Notes: generated from the letters alone by a model not told the origin. Shown: positions 25,221 to 34,170, numbered from the stretch's first letter. The stretch is DNA of 64,000 nt from Ferrimonas marina (GCF_900129905.1 NZ_FQXG01000011.1:1-64000); one strand, 5' to 3'. Program-made: numbers and translations.

Positions 25221-25745
25221 TTAGGCCCAATGCTTGAGTCGATGGTACTCCACCCCGCCGGGGCCGTTTTCCGATAGCATCAGTTCGACGCTATGGCAGG
25301 GCAGGATGATGGGCGGCTCCAGTTGCTCAGGCAGCTCGGGCAGCAGTGCCGAGGCGCCGCGGAACAGGGTAATGTGGGGGCGAAACGCCTGACGGCTGGC
25401 GTGCAGGCCGTGATGGGCGGCGTCCTGCTGCAGGGCACTGGCTAGCTGGCCAAGGGCGATGGGGGTGCGGCGTGCACCCAGGGCCAGGACCCCGGGCTTG
25501 GCCCAGTAGTGCAGGGTATCCAGCGATAGCTGCAGATCTGGCGGCACCAGCTCAGCCCAGCGCTCCAGCAAGCTGGCCTTTTGACTGGCGGTGACGTTGC
25601 CCAGAAAGGCCAGGGTGAGATGGAAGTTGGCGGCTGGCACCGGTCGCCCGCGCACGCCGGCCTGGGCCAGCGCACTTTGCTGACGCAGCAGCGCCAGCTG
25701 GGTGACGCGGGGGACCGGCACGGAGAAAAACAGTCGTTGGGCCAT
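25221..25745 (-). CDS. thpR: RNA 2',3'-cyclic phosphodiesterase (2'-5' RNA ligase family)
   Basis: A 174-residue two-lobed phosphoesterase with the paired HxTx motifs that define the family: F-H-L-T-L near residue 41 and P-H-I-T-L near residue 125. It opens 2',3'-cyclic phosphates on RNA and shows 2'-5' ligase activity in vitro in relatives. The ATG at 25745 has GAGGTG close upstream; a GTG two codons earlier is less likely. It is divergent from hrpB, as in E. coli. Its last 20 codons are repeated in front of phzF, so this 3' end may have been supplied by incoming DNA. Confidence 0.93.
   Translation of the reverse strand: MAQRLFFSVPVPRVTQLALLRQQSALAQAGVRGRPVPAANFHLTLAFLGNVTASQKASLLERWAELVPPDLQLSLDTLHYWAKPGVLALGARRTPIALGQLASALQQDAAHHGLHASRQAFRPHITLFRGASALLPELPEQLEPPIILPCHSVELMLSENGPGGVEYHRLKHWA
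25226..25288. repeat. 63-bp direct repeat, copy 2 (3' end of intact thpR)
   Basis: Partner of 23544-23606, inside the functional thpR coding sequence just before its stop. It differs at 25236 and 25284 only. Confidence 0.93.
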
Positions 25746-25886
25746 GGGCACCTCATGCTGGGGTTAGGTCACCGGGATCTGTCTGCGACCGGCGCAAGAT
25801 CAAAGCCTCGGGTGTGCTGGCTGACGGCGGCGAGCAGGACAAGTACACTGTGGACCGATTTTTCTTCGATTGGAGCCTGAGCCCCG

Positions 25887-28349
25887 TTGTCCAACCTGCC
25901 TATCGCCGCCCTGTTCGGTTCGATCCGAACCGCACTGCAGCAACATAACCAGCTGATTTTACAGGCTCCAACCGGGGCAGGGAAGTCAACGGCCCTGCCT
26001 TTGGCGCTGCTGGAGTGGCCGGAGCTGCAGGGCAAGATCCTGCTGCTGGAGCCCCGGCGCCTGGCGGCGCGGATGATAGCCCGTTACCTGGCCAGTCAGC
26101 TGGGGGAGAAGGTCGGTCAAACCGTCGGCCTGCGGGTGCGGGGAGAAACCCAGGTCTCCAGCCAGACTCGGATCGAGGTGGTGACCGAAGGGGTGCTGAC
26201 CCGGCTGATCCAGGCGGATCCTGAGCTGGAAGGGGTGGGGCTGATCCTGTTTGACGAGGTGCATGAGCGTCACCTGGCCACGGATCTGGCCCTGGCCCTG
26301 GCGCTGGAGGTGCAGGGTGGGCTGCGGGAGGATCTACGACTGATGCTGATGTCCGCCACCCTGGAAGGGCAGCCGCTGCAGCAGCTGATGCCCCAGGCAC
26401 CGCTGCTGGAGAGCGAGGGGCGCAGCTACCCGGTCAGCGTCGAGTATGTCGCGGTGGCCACCCACCAGCGCTGGCTCAATGAGCTGGTGGCCCAGGTACG
26501 ACGGCAGCTGGCCAGCCAGGAGGGCAACCTGCTGGTGTTCCTGCCCGGGATGGCGGAGATCCGCCGCGCTGCCGAGCAACTGCAGGATGGCCTGCCAAGC
26601 AATGTGCGGGTCTGCCCGCTCTATGGCCAGTTGGCTCCAGCGGAGCAGGATGCCGCGGTACAGCCCCCATCGGCGGGTCATCGTAAGGTGGTGCTGGCCA
26701 CCAACATCGCCGAGTCCAGTTTGACCATCGAGGGGATCACCGTGGTGGTGGACGCCGGCTGGCAGCGCCGGGCCGGTTTCAACCTGCGTACCGGTCAAAC
26801 CCGGTTGGAGACCGCTCGCATCAGTCGCGCCGCGGCGGCCCAGCGCGCCGGCCGTGCCGGGCGCTTGATGCCGGGTCATTGCGTCCGGCTGTGGAGCGAG
26901 GCGATGCAGCAGGGGCTGGCCGAGGCGGAGACGCCGGAGATCCTGCGGGCGGACCTAACCTCGCTGGTGCTGGAGCTGGCGGCCTGGGGCAGCGACCCGG
27001 AGGAGCTGGCCTGGTTAAACCCACCCACCGAGCTGGCACTGCAGCGCGCCCGTGATGTGCTGCGTCAGCTGGGCCTGTTGGATCAGCATGACAGTCTGAC
27101 CCGGCTGGGGCGGCGGGTGCATGAGCTCGGCGCCGATCCGCGCCAGGGACTTATGCTGGTGCGGGCCGCTGAGCTGGAGGCCGACAACCCGGGCGCTTTG
27201 CAGCTGGCCTGTCTGCTGGCGGCGCTGATCGAAGAGGGTGACCCACTGAAGGGGCGGGACCTGGGGGCCGATCTCGGTCGTCGCCTAAGTGCTGCGGCCC
27301 AGGGTCGTCACGGCCAGATGGCGCAAAAGTGGTTCCGCCAACTGGGCCGCGGCGCGCGCAAACAGCCGGCCCATCATGAGCTGGCGGGTCTGCTGCTGGC
27401 GCTGGCCTACCCGGACCGGGTGGCGCAGTGTCGTGATAACGGCGCCCGCTACCAGTTGGCCAATGGCAGTGGCGCCACCTTGCTGGAGCAGGACCCGCTG
27501 CTGGGTAGCCCCTACCTGGTGGTGGCCAGCATGAACGAACGGGTCGGCCAGGGGGATGCGCTCATTCACCTGGCGGCGGAGCTGGATCCCGCGACGCTGC
27601 AGGCCCAAGCCCCCCATCTGTTTGTTAGCGAGCGTCACGCCCAGTTTGACCGCAAAAGCGGGGTGCTGCGGGCGGAGCAGCGGCTCTGTCTCGGCGCCCT
27701 GGTGATCCGTCGGTCAGCGCTGACGGATCTGGAGCCGGAGGACCACCGCCGCGCCCTGCTGGCGGAGATCCGCCGCCGTGGTTTGGACAGCCTGCCCTGG
27801 AGCGACCGGGCCCAGACCCTCTGCGCCCGGGTGGCCCTGGCCCGCCAGTACCTCTGCCAGGAGGCCTGGCCGGATCTGGGCCCGGAGGCCTTGCTGGCCA
27901 ACCTGGAGCAGTGGCTGGCCCCCTACCTGGACGGCATGACCCGCTTTGCCGCGCTGGCCAAGCTGGATCTTTACACCCTGCTGCGCAACCAGGTGCCCTG
28001 GTCGCTGCATAGCCTGTTGGACGAGGAGCTACCGGAGCGGCTGACTGTTCCCACCGGTAGCGAGGTGCGATTGCACTACCGCGCCGACGGCGTCAGACTG
28101 GCGGTACGAGTGCAGGAGATCTATGGCCAGAGCGACACCCCCAGACTGGCCCGGGGCCTACTGCCGGTGACCCTGGAGCTGTTGTCACCGGCCCGGCGTC
28201 CGCTGCAGATCACCGAGGATCTGGCCGCCTTCTGGGCGGGATCCTGGCACGAGGTGAAGAAGGAGATGCGGGGCCGTTACCCCAAGCACCTGTGGCCGGA
28301 CGATCCAGCCAACACCCAGCCCACCAAGCGCACTAAGAAATTCAGTTAA
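25887..28349 (+). CDS. hrpB: ATP-dependent RNA helicase-like protein HrpB (TTG start)
   Basis: An 820-residue DEAH-type helicase: Walker A APTGAGKS (27-34), LLLEPRRLAARM, DEVHERH, MSATL, NIAESSLTIEGI and the motif VI AAAQRAGRAGR, then the HrpB-specific C-terminal domain. An in-frame TGA lies three codons upstream, so TTG 25887 is the first possible start, and MSNLPIAAL aligns with the E. coli N-terminus. TGGAG is the likely ribosome binding site, somewhat distant. It is followed 12 bp later by mrcB, as in E. coli. The precise cellular role is not established; it is a ribosome- or RNA-related helicase by family. Confidence 0.94.
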   Translation: MSNLPIAALFGSIRTALQQHNQLILQAPTGAGKSTALPLALLEWPELQGKILLLEPRRLAARMIARYLASQLGEKVGQTVGLRVRGETQVSSQTRIEVVTEGVLTRLIQADPELEGVGLILFDEVHERHLATDLALALALEVQGGLREDLRLMLMSATLEGQPLQQLMPQAPLLESEGRSYPVSVEYVAVATHQRWLNELVAQVRRQLASQEGNLLVFLPGMAEIRRAAEQLQDGLPSNVRVCPLYGQLAPAEQDAAVQPPSAGHRKVVLATNIAESSLTIEGITVVVDAGWQRRAGFNLRTGQTRLETARISRAAAAQRAGRAGRLMPGHCVRLWSEAMQQGLAEAETPEILRADLTSLVLELAAWGSDPEELAWLNPPTELALQRARDVLRQLGLLDQHDSLTRLGRRVHELGADPRQGLMLVRAAELEADNPGALQLACLLAALIEEGDPLKGRDLGADLGRRLSAAAQGRHGQMAQKWFRQLGRGARKQPAHHELAGLLLALAYPDRVAQCRDNGARYQLANGSGATLLEQDPLLGSPYLVVASMNERVGQGDALIHLAAELDPATLQAQAPHLFVSERHAQFDRKSGVLRAEQRLCLGALVIRRSALTDLEPEDHRRALLAEIRRRGLDSLPWSDRAQTLCARVALARQYLCQEAWPDLGPEALLANLEQWLAPYLDGMTRFAALAKLDLYTLLRNQVPWSLHSLLDEELPERLTVPTGSEVRLHYRADGVRLAVRVQEIYGQSDTPRLARGLLPVTLELLSPARRPLQITEDLAAFWAGSWHEVKKEMRGRYPKHLWPDDPANTQPTKRTKKFS

Positions 28350-28361
28350 AGACAGAATCCT

Positions 28362-30719
28362 ATGGCAGAAAAGAAAAAGGCTGCGGCACCGCGGCGGCGG
28401 AAAAAGGCGGCCTCCAAACGCGGGGCGGCCAAAGCGACCCCCTGGTGGCGTCGCCTGCTGTTGACCGGCGTTAAGCTGGGGCTGGTGGCCCTGACCCTGG
28501 TGGTGGCCTATGGCATCTACCTGGACGTGCGGATCGCGCAGAAATTCGAGGGGCAGAAGTTCTTCCTGCCAGCCCAGGTGTTTGCCCGACCGATGGCGAT
28601 CTACCCCGGCGCCCCCATCACCCACAGCCAGCTCAAGCAGGAGCTGGCGCTGCTGGGCTACCGCAATACCGGCCGCGCCGCCGCTGAGGGTGAGTTTGCC
28701 GTCGCGGTAAACCGCATCGAGGTGTACCGCCGTGCCTTCGAGGGCCCCAATGGCCCCGAGAGTCCGGTTAAGGTGATGATCCACTTCGAGCAGAACCGGG
28801 TGGCCCGACTGACCCGCACCCAGGATGACCGGCCGCTGGGCTTTGTTCAGCTCGAGCCGCTGCTGCTGGATCGGATCCTGGTGGGTGAAACCGAGGATCG
28901 ACTCTTTGTGCCGCGCCAGGAGATCCCTGAGGCGCTGGTACAGGCGCTGCTGCGCACCGAGGACCAGGCCTTCTACGACCATCATGGCGTCTCTCTGACC
29001 GGCATCGCCCGGGCGGCGGTGGTGAATTTCAAAGCCGGCCGTACCGTTCAGGGGGGCAGTACCCTGACCCAGCAGTTGGCCAAGAACTTCTTCCTGACCC
29101 GGGATCGCACTCTGGTGCGCAAGGCCAACGAGGCGCTGATGGCGCTGATCATCGATTTCCGTTACCCCAAGGATGAGATCCTCGAGGCCTACCTTAACGA
29201 GGTCTACATGGGCCAGGATGGCAACATCGCCGTGCACGGGGTGGGCCTGGCCGCCTGGCACTATTTTGGTACCCCGCTGGATGAGCTGAACCTGGCCCAG
29301 CAGGCGCTGCTGGTGGCGATGATTAAGGGCCCCAGCTACTACAACCCCTGGCGCCATCCGGACCGGGCCATGGCCCGCCGTGACCTGGTGCTCAAGCTGA
29401 TGCTGGAGGAGGGACTGATCTCCCGCCACCAGTACCAGCAGAACGTCAGCCTGGATCTGGCCCTGCGGGATCCCAACTGGCGTCAGCGTCACAAGCTGCC
29501 GGGCTTCCGCAGTCTGATGCAACGCGAACTGGCGGAGCGCTTTGGCGACAACGTGCTGAACCAGTCCGGCCTGCGGGTCTACACCACCCTGGATCCGCTG
29601 GCCCAGCAGGCCGCGGAGAAGGCGGTTAAGCAGGGGATGAAGGAGCTGAGCCGCAACCGTAAGGATGACCAGTTGCAGGCGGCTATGGTGGTGGTGGATC
29701 GCTACCAGGGCGGTGTGCTGGCGGTGGTGGCAGACAAAGACCCCAACTTCCGCGGCTTCAACCGGGCACTGGACATGCGCCGCCCGGTGGGCTCGCTGCT
29801 CAAGCCCCACGTGTTCCTGACCGCCTTGGCGGCGCCAGAGCAGTACCACCTGATGACGCCGCTCAAAGATGAGCCGATCACCATGAAAAGCGGCAGCGGT
29901 CAGCTGTGGGAGCCGCAAAACGTGGACAAAGCGTTCCGCGGCGAAGTGACCCTGCAGGAGGCACTGATCAAGTCCTATAACGTGCCCACGGTGAACCTGG
30001 GGATGTCGGTGGGGCTGGATGCGGTGATCTCCACCCTGTACAAATCCGGCTGGACCGATCGGCTGCGCAGCAACCCGGCGCTGCTGCTGGGGGCACTGGA
30101 TGCCAGCCCGCTGCAGATGGCCCAGCTCTACCAGACCCTGGCGGACGGCGGTCGCTACCGCGAGCTGTACGCCATTGGCCATGTGCTCAACAAGGCCGGT
30201 GAGCGCCTGGTGGAGCAAAGCCCGCCGTCGGAGCAGGTGCTGTCACCCTCCGCCGCCTGGCTGGTCAACCACACCCTGACCCAGGTGGTGGAGCAGGGCA
30301 CCGCGGTGCGGCTGGGCCGACAGTACCCGGGGATCACCCTGGCGGGGAAAACCGGCACCACCAGCCAGGGTCGCGACGCCTGGTACGCCGGCTTTGATGA
30401 CCGCGATGTGGTGGTGACCTGGGTGGGCCGAGACGACAACAGCGCGGCGGGCCTCTATGGCAGCTCCGCCGCTCTGCCGCTGTATCAGCATTACCTCAGT
30501 GAGCGGGAGCCGCTCTCGCTGGTACTGACCCGCCCGGCGGAGATCCTGCAGGGCCATTTCCTGGCGGATGGCTCGCCGGTAGCGGCCCGCTGTCGTGAGG
30601 CCCAGGCAGTACCGGCGGATCAAGCCAGCTGGCCGGCCCCCTCCGGCTGTGGCCACACCCAGATGGCGGACCAGGAGCCGGGCGAGCGTAACTGGCTGGA
30701 ACGCCTGTTCGGGCTGTAA
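28362..30719 (+). CDS. mrcB: Bifunctional peptidoglycan synthase PBP1b
   Basis: A 785-residue class A penicillin-binding protein that polymerises and cross-links peptidoglycan in the periplasm. It has a very basic cytosolic tail (RRRKKAASKR), one membrane helix (31-54), a UB2H region, and a GT51 domain with catalytic E200 in LRTEDQAFYDHHG and the GGSTLTQQLAKN motif. The transpeptidase has S478 in GSLLKP, a KSYN motif and KTGTT. It is somewhat shorter than E. coli PBP1b (844). The hrpB-mrcB pair is conserved. Confidence 0.95.
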   Translation: MAEKKKAAAPRRRKKAASKRGAAKATPWWRRLLLTGVKLGLVALTLVVAYGIYLDVRIAQKFEGQKFFLPAQVFARPMAIYPGAPITHSQLKQELALLGYRNTGRAAAEGEFAVAVNRIEVYRRAFEGPNGPESPVKVMIHFEQNRVARLTRTQDDRPLGFVQLEPLLLDRILVGETEDRLFVPRQEIPEALVQALLRTEDQAFYDHHGVSLTGIARAAVVNFKAGRTVQGGSTLTQQLAKNFFLTRDRTLVRKANEALMALIIDFRYPKDEILEAYLNEVYMGQDGNIAVHGVGLAAWHYFGTPLDELNLAQQALLVAMIKGPSYYNPWRHPDRAMARRDLVLKLMLEEGLISRHQYQQNVSLDLALRDPNWRQRHKLPGFRSLMQRELAERFGDNVLNQSGLRVYTTLDPLAQQAAEKAVKQGMKELSRNRKDDQLQAAMVVVDRYQGGVLAVVADKDPNFRGFNRALDMRRPVGSLLKPHVFLTALAAPEQYHLMTPLKDEPITMKSGSGQLWEPQNVDKAFRGEVTLQEALIKSYNVPTVNLGMSVGLDAVISTLYKSGWTDRLRSNPALLLGALDASPLQMAQLYQTLADGGRYRELYAIGHVLNKAGERLVEQSPPSEQVLSPSAAWLVNHTLTQVVEQGTAVRLGRQYPGITLAGKTGTTSQGRDAWYAGFDDRDVVVTWVGRDDNSAAGLYGSSAALPLYQHYLSEREPLSLVLTRPAEILQGHFLADGSPVAARCREAQAVPADQASWPAPSGCGHTQMADQEPGERNWLERLFGL

Positions 30720-30743
30720 TTCAACGGAGCAACGCAGCAGTCA

Positions 30744-31742
30744 ATGAATCGAAAGAAGCGACCCACCCTACAGGACGTGGCAGACCAGGTCGGCCTGACC
30801 AAGATGACCGTCAGCCGCTACCTGCGTGAGCCCTCGCGGGTTTCCGAGCAGACCGGTGCCCGCATTGCCGAGGCGTTGGAGACCCTGGGGTACATCCCCA
30901 ATCGGGCCCCGGACATCCTCTCTAATGCCAAGAGTCGGGCCATCGGCGTGCTGGTGCCTTCGCTGACCAACCAGGTGTTTGCCGAGGTGATCCGCGGCAT
31001 CGAATCGGTGACCGCCCCGGCCGGCTACCAGACCATGCTGGCCCACTACGGCTATGACGCCGAGGTGGAGCAGGAGCGGATCACCGCGCTGCTCTCCTAC
31101 CATGTGGATGCCCTGCTGCTGTCCGAATCGGAGCACAGCGAGCGTACCCTGCGGATGGTGGAAACCGCCGGGATCCCGGTGGTGGAGATGATGGATGTGG
31201 TGGCTGAGCCTATCCAGCAGTCCGTCGGCGTGGATAACGAAGCGGCGGCCTACGCCATGGTGTCGGCGATGATCGCCAAGGGCTATCGCCATATCGTTTA
31301 CCTGGGGGCGCGGATGGACCGACGCACCCGGCTGCGTCAGCAGGGCTACGAAGCCGCCATGGCCGCCCATGGGCTACAGGCGGCTACTGTCGCCACCCCG
31401 CAGCCCTCCAACTTCAGCCTGGGTGCCCAGCTGCTGGACCAGGCGCTGGCGCGCTATCCTCAGATGGATGCGGTGTTCTGCACCAACGATGACCTGGCCG
31501 CCGGGGTGGTGTTTGAGTGCCAGCGTCGCGGTATGGCGGTACCGGGTCAGCTGGGGGTCGCCGGCTTTCATGGCCTCGATTTTGGCCAGGCGATGTCGCC
31601 ACAGCTGGCCACGGTGATGACCCCCCGCTTCGACATCGGTGCCCGTGCCGCCCAGCGGGTTCTGGCCCAGTTGGACCAGGACGCACCGGTGGGCGAAAAC
31701 GAAGTCCTGCCCTACCAATTGGCGCTGACCGGCAGCCTGTAA
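30744..31742 (+). CDS. gntR: LacI-family gluconate utilisation repressor
   Basis: A 332-residue regulator: N-terminal helix-turn-helix TLQDVADQVGLTKMTVSRYLREPSRVS with the hinge helix NRAPDILSNAKS, then a periplasmic-binding-like effector domain (IGVLVPSLTNQVFAEVIRGIE). It resembles E. coli GntR, which represses gluconate uptake and kinase genes until gluconate binds. Location directly upstream of gntK, and two matching operators in the window (31788-31802, 34155-34170), support the assignment. The start lies 24 bp after the mrcB stop. Confidence 0.92.
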   Translation: MNRKKRPTLQDVADQVGLTKMTVSRYLREPSRVSEQTGARIAEALETLGYIPNRAPDILSNAKSRAIGVLVPSLTNQVFAEVIRGIESVTAPAGYQTMLAHYGYDAEVEQERITALLSYHVDALLLSESEHSERTLRMVETAGIPVVEMMDVVAEPIQQSVGVDNEAAAYAMVSAMIAKGYRHIVYLGARMDRRTRLRQQGYEAAMAAHGLQAATVATPQPSNFSLGAQLLDQALARYPQMDAVFCTNDDLAAGVVFECQRRGMAVPGQLGVAGFHGLDFGQAMSPQLATVMTPRFDIGARAAQRVLAQLDQDAPVGENEVLPYQLALTGSL

Positions 31743-31773
31743 CGGGGCCGGTCACGGTTTCGCCAGGGTTGCA

Positions 31774-31802
31774 TTTACAGTGGCGGAAGTTACCCGTAAC
31801 AT
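31774..31802 (+). promoter_or_regulatory. gntK promoter with GntR-type operator
   Basis: A -35-like TTTACA (31774-31779), 17-bp spacer and a -10-like TAACAT (31797-31802). The inverted repeat AGTTACCCGTAACAT (31788-31802) overlaps the -10 and matches the ATGTTAC-N2-GTAACAT style of known GntR operators. Binding would block gntK transcription. Confidence 0.75.
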
Positions 31803-31857
31803 TGCGTTGTAAGGCACCGCAGATGTGCCACGACAGGTTCGATAACGGGAGACGATA

Positions 31858-32373
31858 ATGGCTCAGCCAGACGCAGGCACTAGCTTGATCATCATGGGGG
31901 TATCCAGCACCGGGAAATCCGTGGTGGGCGCTCAACTGGCCACCCAGCTGGGGGCCAAGTTCATCGACGGCGATGATCTTCATCCCAAGGCCAACATCCT
32001 CAAGATGGCCTCTGGTCAAGCCCTGAACGACGACGACCGTGCTCCCTGGCTGGAGCGGATCCGCGATGTGGTGTTCTCGGTGGAGCAAAAGAACGAGGTC
32101 GCCGTGGTGGTGTGCTCCGCGCTAAAGCGGGCCTACCGGGACCAGATCCGCGAAGGCAACGGCCAGGTGCGCTTTTTGCACCTGCACGGTGACTTTGAGC
32201 TGATCGCCCAGCGGATGCAGGCACGCAAGGGCCACTTTATGCCGCTGTCGCTGCTTGAGAATCAGTACAACACCCTGGAGCTGCCCGGCGCGGAGGAGGC
32301 GGATGTGACCGCCATCGGCGTTGAGGTGCCACTGGCGCAGGTGGTGAAGCGCTGTGTCGATGCCGTGCGTTAA
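31858..32373 (+). CDS. gntK: Gluconokinase
   Basis: A 171-residue P-loop kinase phosphorylating D-gluconate to 6-phosphogluconate for the Entner-Doudoroff or pentose phosphate route. The Walker A region is GVSSTGKS (14-21), followed by the substrate-binding FIDGDDLHPKANILKM, the DRAPWLERI block, CSALKRAYRDQIR and the GHFMPLSLLENQY lid region. All are typical of bacterial GntK. It follows gntR by 115 bp, which contains its own promoter-operator, and ends at a strong terminator. Confidence 0.95.
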   Translation: MAQPDAGTSLIIMGVSSTGKSVVGAQLATQLGAKFIDGDDLHPKANILKMASGQALNDDDRAPWLERIRDVVFSVEQKNEVAVVVCSALKRAYRDQIREGNGQVRFLHLHGDFELIAQRMQARKGHFMPLSLLENQYNTLELPGAEEADVTAIGVEVPLAQVVKRCVDAVR

Positions 32374-32393
32374 GCCCTGACCCAATTCCAAAC

Positions 32394-32423
32394 AAAAAAA
32401 CCGTGGCATGCCACGGTTTTTTT
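32394..32423 (+). terminator. Intrinsic terminator after gntK
   Basis: Perfect 30-bp palindrome (AAAAAAACCGTGGCA and its complement) with A- and T-tracts, so it is active in either direction. It begins 20 bp past gntK. Confidence 0.95.
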
Positions 32424-32505
32424 GTGTTTTAAAGCGCATTCCCCCTAACGAGGTTATGGCGCAAGCTTCATCCTGACCGCATTGGCCGACTGCCGTGAAG
32501 AGTAC

Positions 32506-32592
32506 GATGCGTGCGATCACGCATCATGGAAGGGGTGTAGCCGTGTCAGGGACGCGAGCCGGTGCAGGCGACCAAAGCCGTACACCTTTTTT
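32506..32592 (+). ncRNA. Candidate structured small RNA between gntK and gntP
   Basis: The segment holds a perfect 8-bp hairpin (32506-32513 with 32518-32525). After it comes a three-way fold: a closing 10-bp helix (32530-32539 with 32581-32590, two G-U pairs), a 6-bp hairpin (32542-32547 with 32551-32556), and a small CGG/CCG-closed loop (32560-32580). It ends in T6. This density of pairing ending in U-tract is what an sRNA 3' end looks like. I find no convincing promoter, no coding frame and no match to a known RNA family, so this is an unverified candidate. Confidence 0.3.
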
Positions 32593-32625
32593 GCTCCTGT
32601 CGGTGCGATGCTGTTCAGTCAGCAA

Positions 32626-32654
32626 CAAAAAACCGGCGTAAGGCCGGCTTTTTC
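32626..32654 (-). terminator. Intrinsic terminator after gntP
   Basis: CCGGC/GCCGG stem (one bulged base) with flanking A- and T-runs; the minus-strand tail is T6. It lies 17 bp past the gntP stop. Confidence 0.75.
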
Positions 32655-32670
32655 TGGATGTGAGAATGGC

Positions 32671-34050
32671 TTAAATAAACCAGCTCAGGATCCACACCAT
32701 CAGGAAGGCGATGGTGCCCAGCAGGGTCTCCATCACGGTCCAGGTCTTCAGGGTGGTTTTCTCATCCATCTCCAGGAAGCGGCTGACCAGCCAGAAGCCG
32801 GAGTCGTTGAAGTGAGACAGCACGGTGGCACCACCGGCGATGGCGATCACGATGAAGCACAGGTGTAGCTGGCTCAGCTCCGGCATGCCCAGAACAATGG
32901 GAGACAACAGTGCTGCAGTGGTGGTCAGGGCTACGGTGGCAGAGCCCTGGGCCACACGGAGGATGGTGGCGATCAGGAAGGCCGCGACGATGATGGGCAT
33001 GCCCGTATCGGACAACACGTTGGCCAGTGCTTCACCGATACCGGAAGCGCGCAGAACACCACCAAACATACCACCGGCACCGGTCACCAGGATGATGCCG
33101 CAGATCGGCGCCAGGGCGTCCCCGCAGAGCTTTTCCAGACGCTCTTTGCCTTGGGTTTTCGAGAAGTAGGCCAGGCACACCAGCAGGGTGATCAACAGGG
33201 CGACCGGGGTCTTACCAAACAGACGCAGGAACTCAACCCAAGTCTGGCTACCATCGATCATACCGGCCACGGCCAGCGTGTTCAGACCGGTGTCCAGGAA
33301 GATCAGCAGGATTGGCAGCAACAGGATGCTCATGACGATGCCAAAGCTTGGCAGCTGGTCTTGCGGCACCGGCTTGGCCTTGTCCGCGCCAAAGGCGTTG
33401 GGCACTGGCAGATTAAACTTCTCACCGGCCCAAAGACCGAACAGGTAAGCACCGAGGTACCAAGTAGGGATAGCCACCGCCAGGCCGACGAACAGCAGCA
33501 GGCCGATGTTGGCACCGAGCAGATCCGCTGCGGCCACGGGGCCCGGGTGCGGCGGCACAAAGCCGTGCATCACGGCGAAGGCACCGGCGGCAGGGAGGGC
33601 GTACTTCAGAACCGAGCCGCCAAATTGACGGGCCACGCTGAAGATGATCGGCAGCATCACCATCAGACCGGCGTCAAAGAAGATGGGGAATCCGAATAGC
33701 AGCGAGGCAACACCCAGCGCCAATGGAGCGCGTTCTTCACCGAAACGGTTGATCATGGTATCGGCCAGTACCTTGGCACCGCCACTGACCTCCAGAATCA
33801 CCCCGATCATGGCACCCAGGCCCACCAGCAGAGCAACGCTGGCAAGCGTGCCGCCCAACCCGCCGGACATGGTCGGTAGGATCTGGTCGTAACTGATACC
33901 CGTGGCCAAGGCCGTCAGCAGGCTGACCAGGATCAGAGAGACAAAGGCATGGACGCGGAAGCGCATGATCAGCACCAGCAGCAGTGCGATTGCACCGGCG
34001 GCGATGGACAGCAGATACGCTACATCAGGAGAGGAAGCCACTTCGTTCAT
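32671..34050 (-). CDS. Gluconate:H+ symporter, GntP family
   Basis: A 459-residue inner-membrane permease with about 12-14 hydrophobic segments. Family features include GLGAMIGVILEVSGGAKVLA, FGFPIFFDAGLMVMLPI, MHGFVPPHPGPVAAADLLGAN and GGATVLSHFNDSGFWLVSRFL, all highly typical of GntP/GntT/GntU. It imports gluconate, which the nearby GntK phosphorylates. It is transcribed away from yfcC, and the shared 379-bp region contains a GntR-type operator overlapping its likely -10. Whether it corresponds to GntT or GntU is not decidable here. Confidence 0.94.
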   Translation of the reverse strand: MNEVASSPDVAYLLSIAAGAIALLLVLIMRFRVHAFVSLILVSLLTALATGISYDQILPTMSGGLGGTLASVALLVGLGAMIGVILEVSGGAKVLADTMINRFGEERAPLALGVASLLFGFPIFFDAGLMVMLPIIFSVARQFGGSVLKYALPAAGAFAVMHGFVPPHPGPVAAADLLGANIGLLLFVGLAVAIPTWYLGAYLFGLWAGEKFNLPVPNAFGADKAKPVPQDQLPSFGIVMSILLLPILLIFLDTGLNTLAVAGMIDGSQTWVEFLRLFGKTPVALLITLLVCLAYFSKTQGKERLEKLCGDALAPICGIILVTGAGGMFGGVLRASGIGEALANVLSDTGMPIIVAAFLIATILRVAQGSATVALTTTAALLSPIVLGMPELSQLHLCFIVIAIAGGATVLSHFNDSGFWLVSRFLEMDEKTTLKTWTVMETLLGTIAFLMVWILSWFI

Positions 34051-34154
34051 GGGACACCTTATGAGGTCTGAGTAGTGTTCAGATCTGGCTTATGCAGACC
34101 TGAAGTGTAGAAACTGGACGGCGCAGCCTAGGGCTGAACCACAATCGGTCTCGG

Positions 34155-34170
34155 ATGATACCCGTAACAT
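34155..34170 (-). promoter_or_regulatory. GntR-type operator of gntP
   Basis: ATGATACCCGTAACAT, an inverted repeat nearly identical to the gntK site (shared TACCCGTAACAT). On the minus strand it includes TATCAT, a plausible -10 for gntP, so bound GntR would repress. Confidence 0.8.

Noticed and set aside
28185-30218. A 677-codon frame antisense to mrcB
   Set aside because: It is Gln/His/Leu-rich with no domain, fully inside a well-supported gene. It is a by-product of high GC content.
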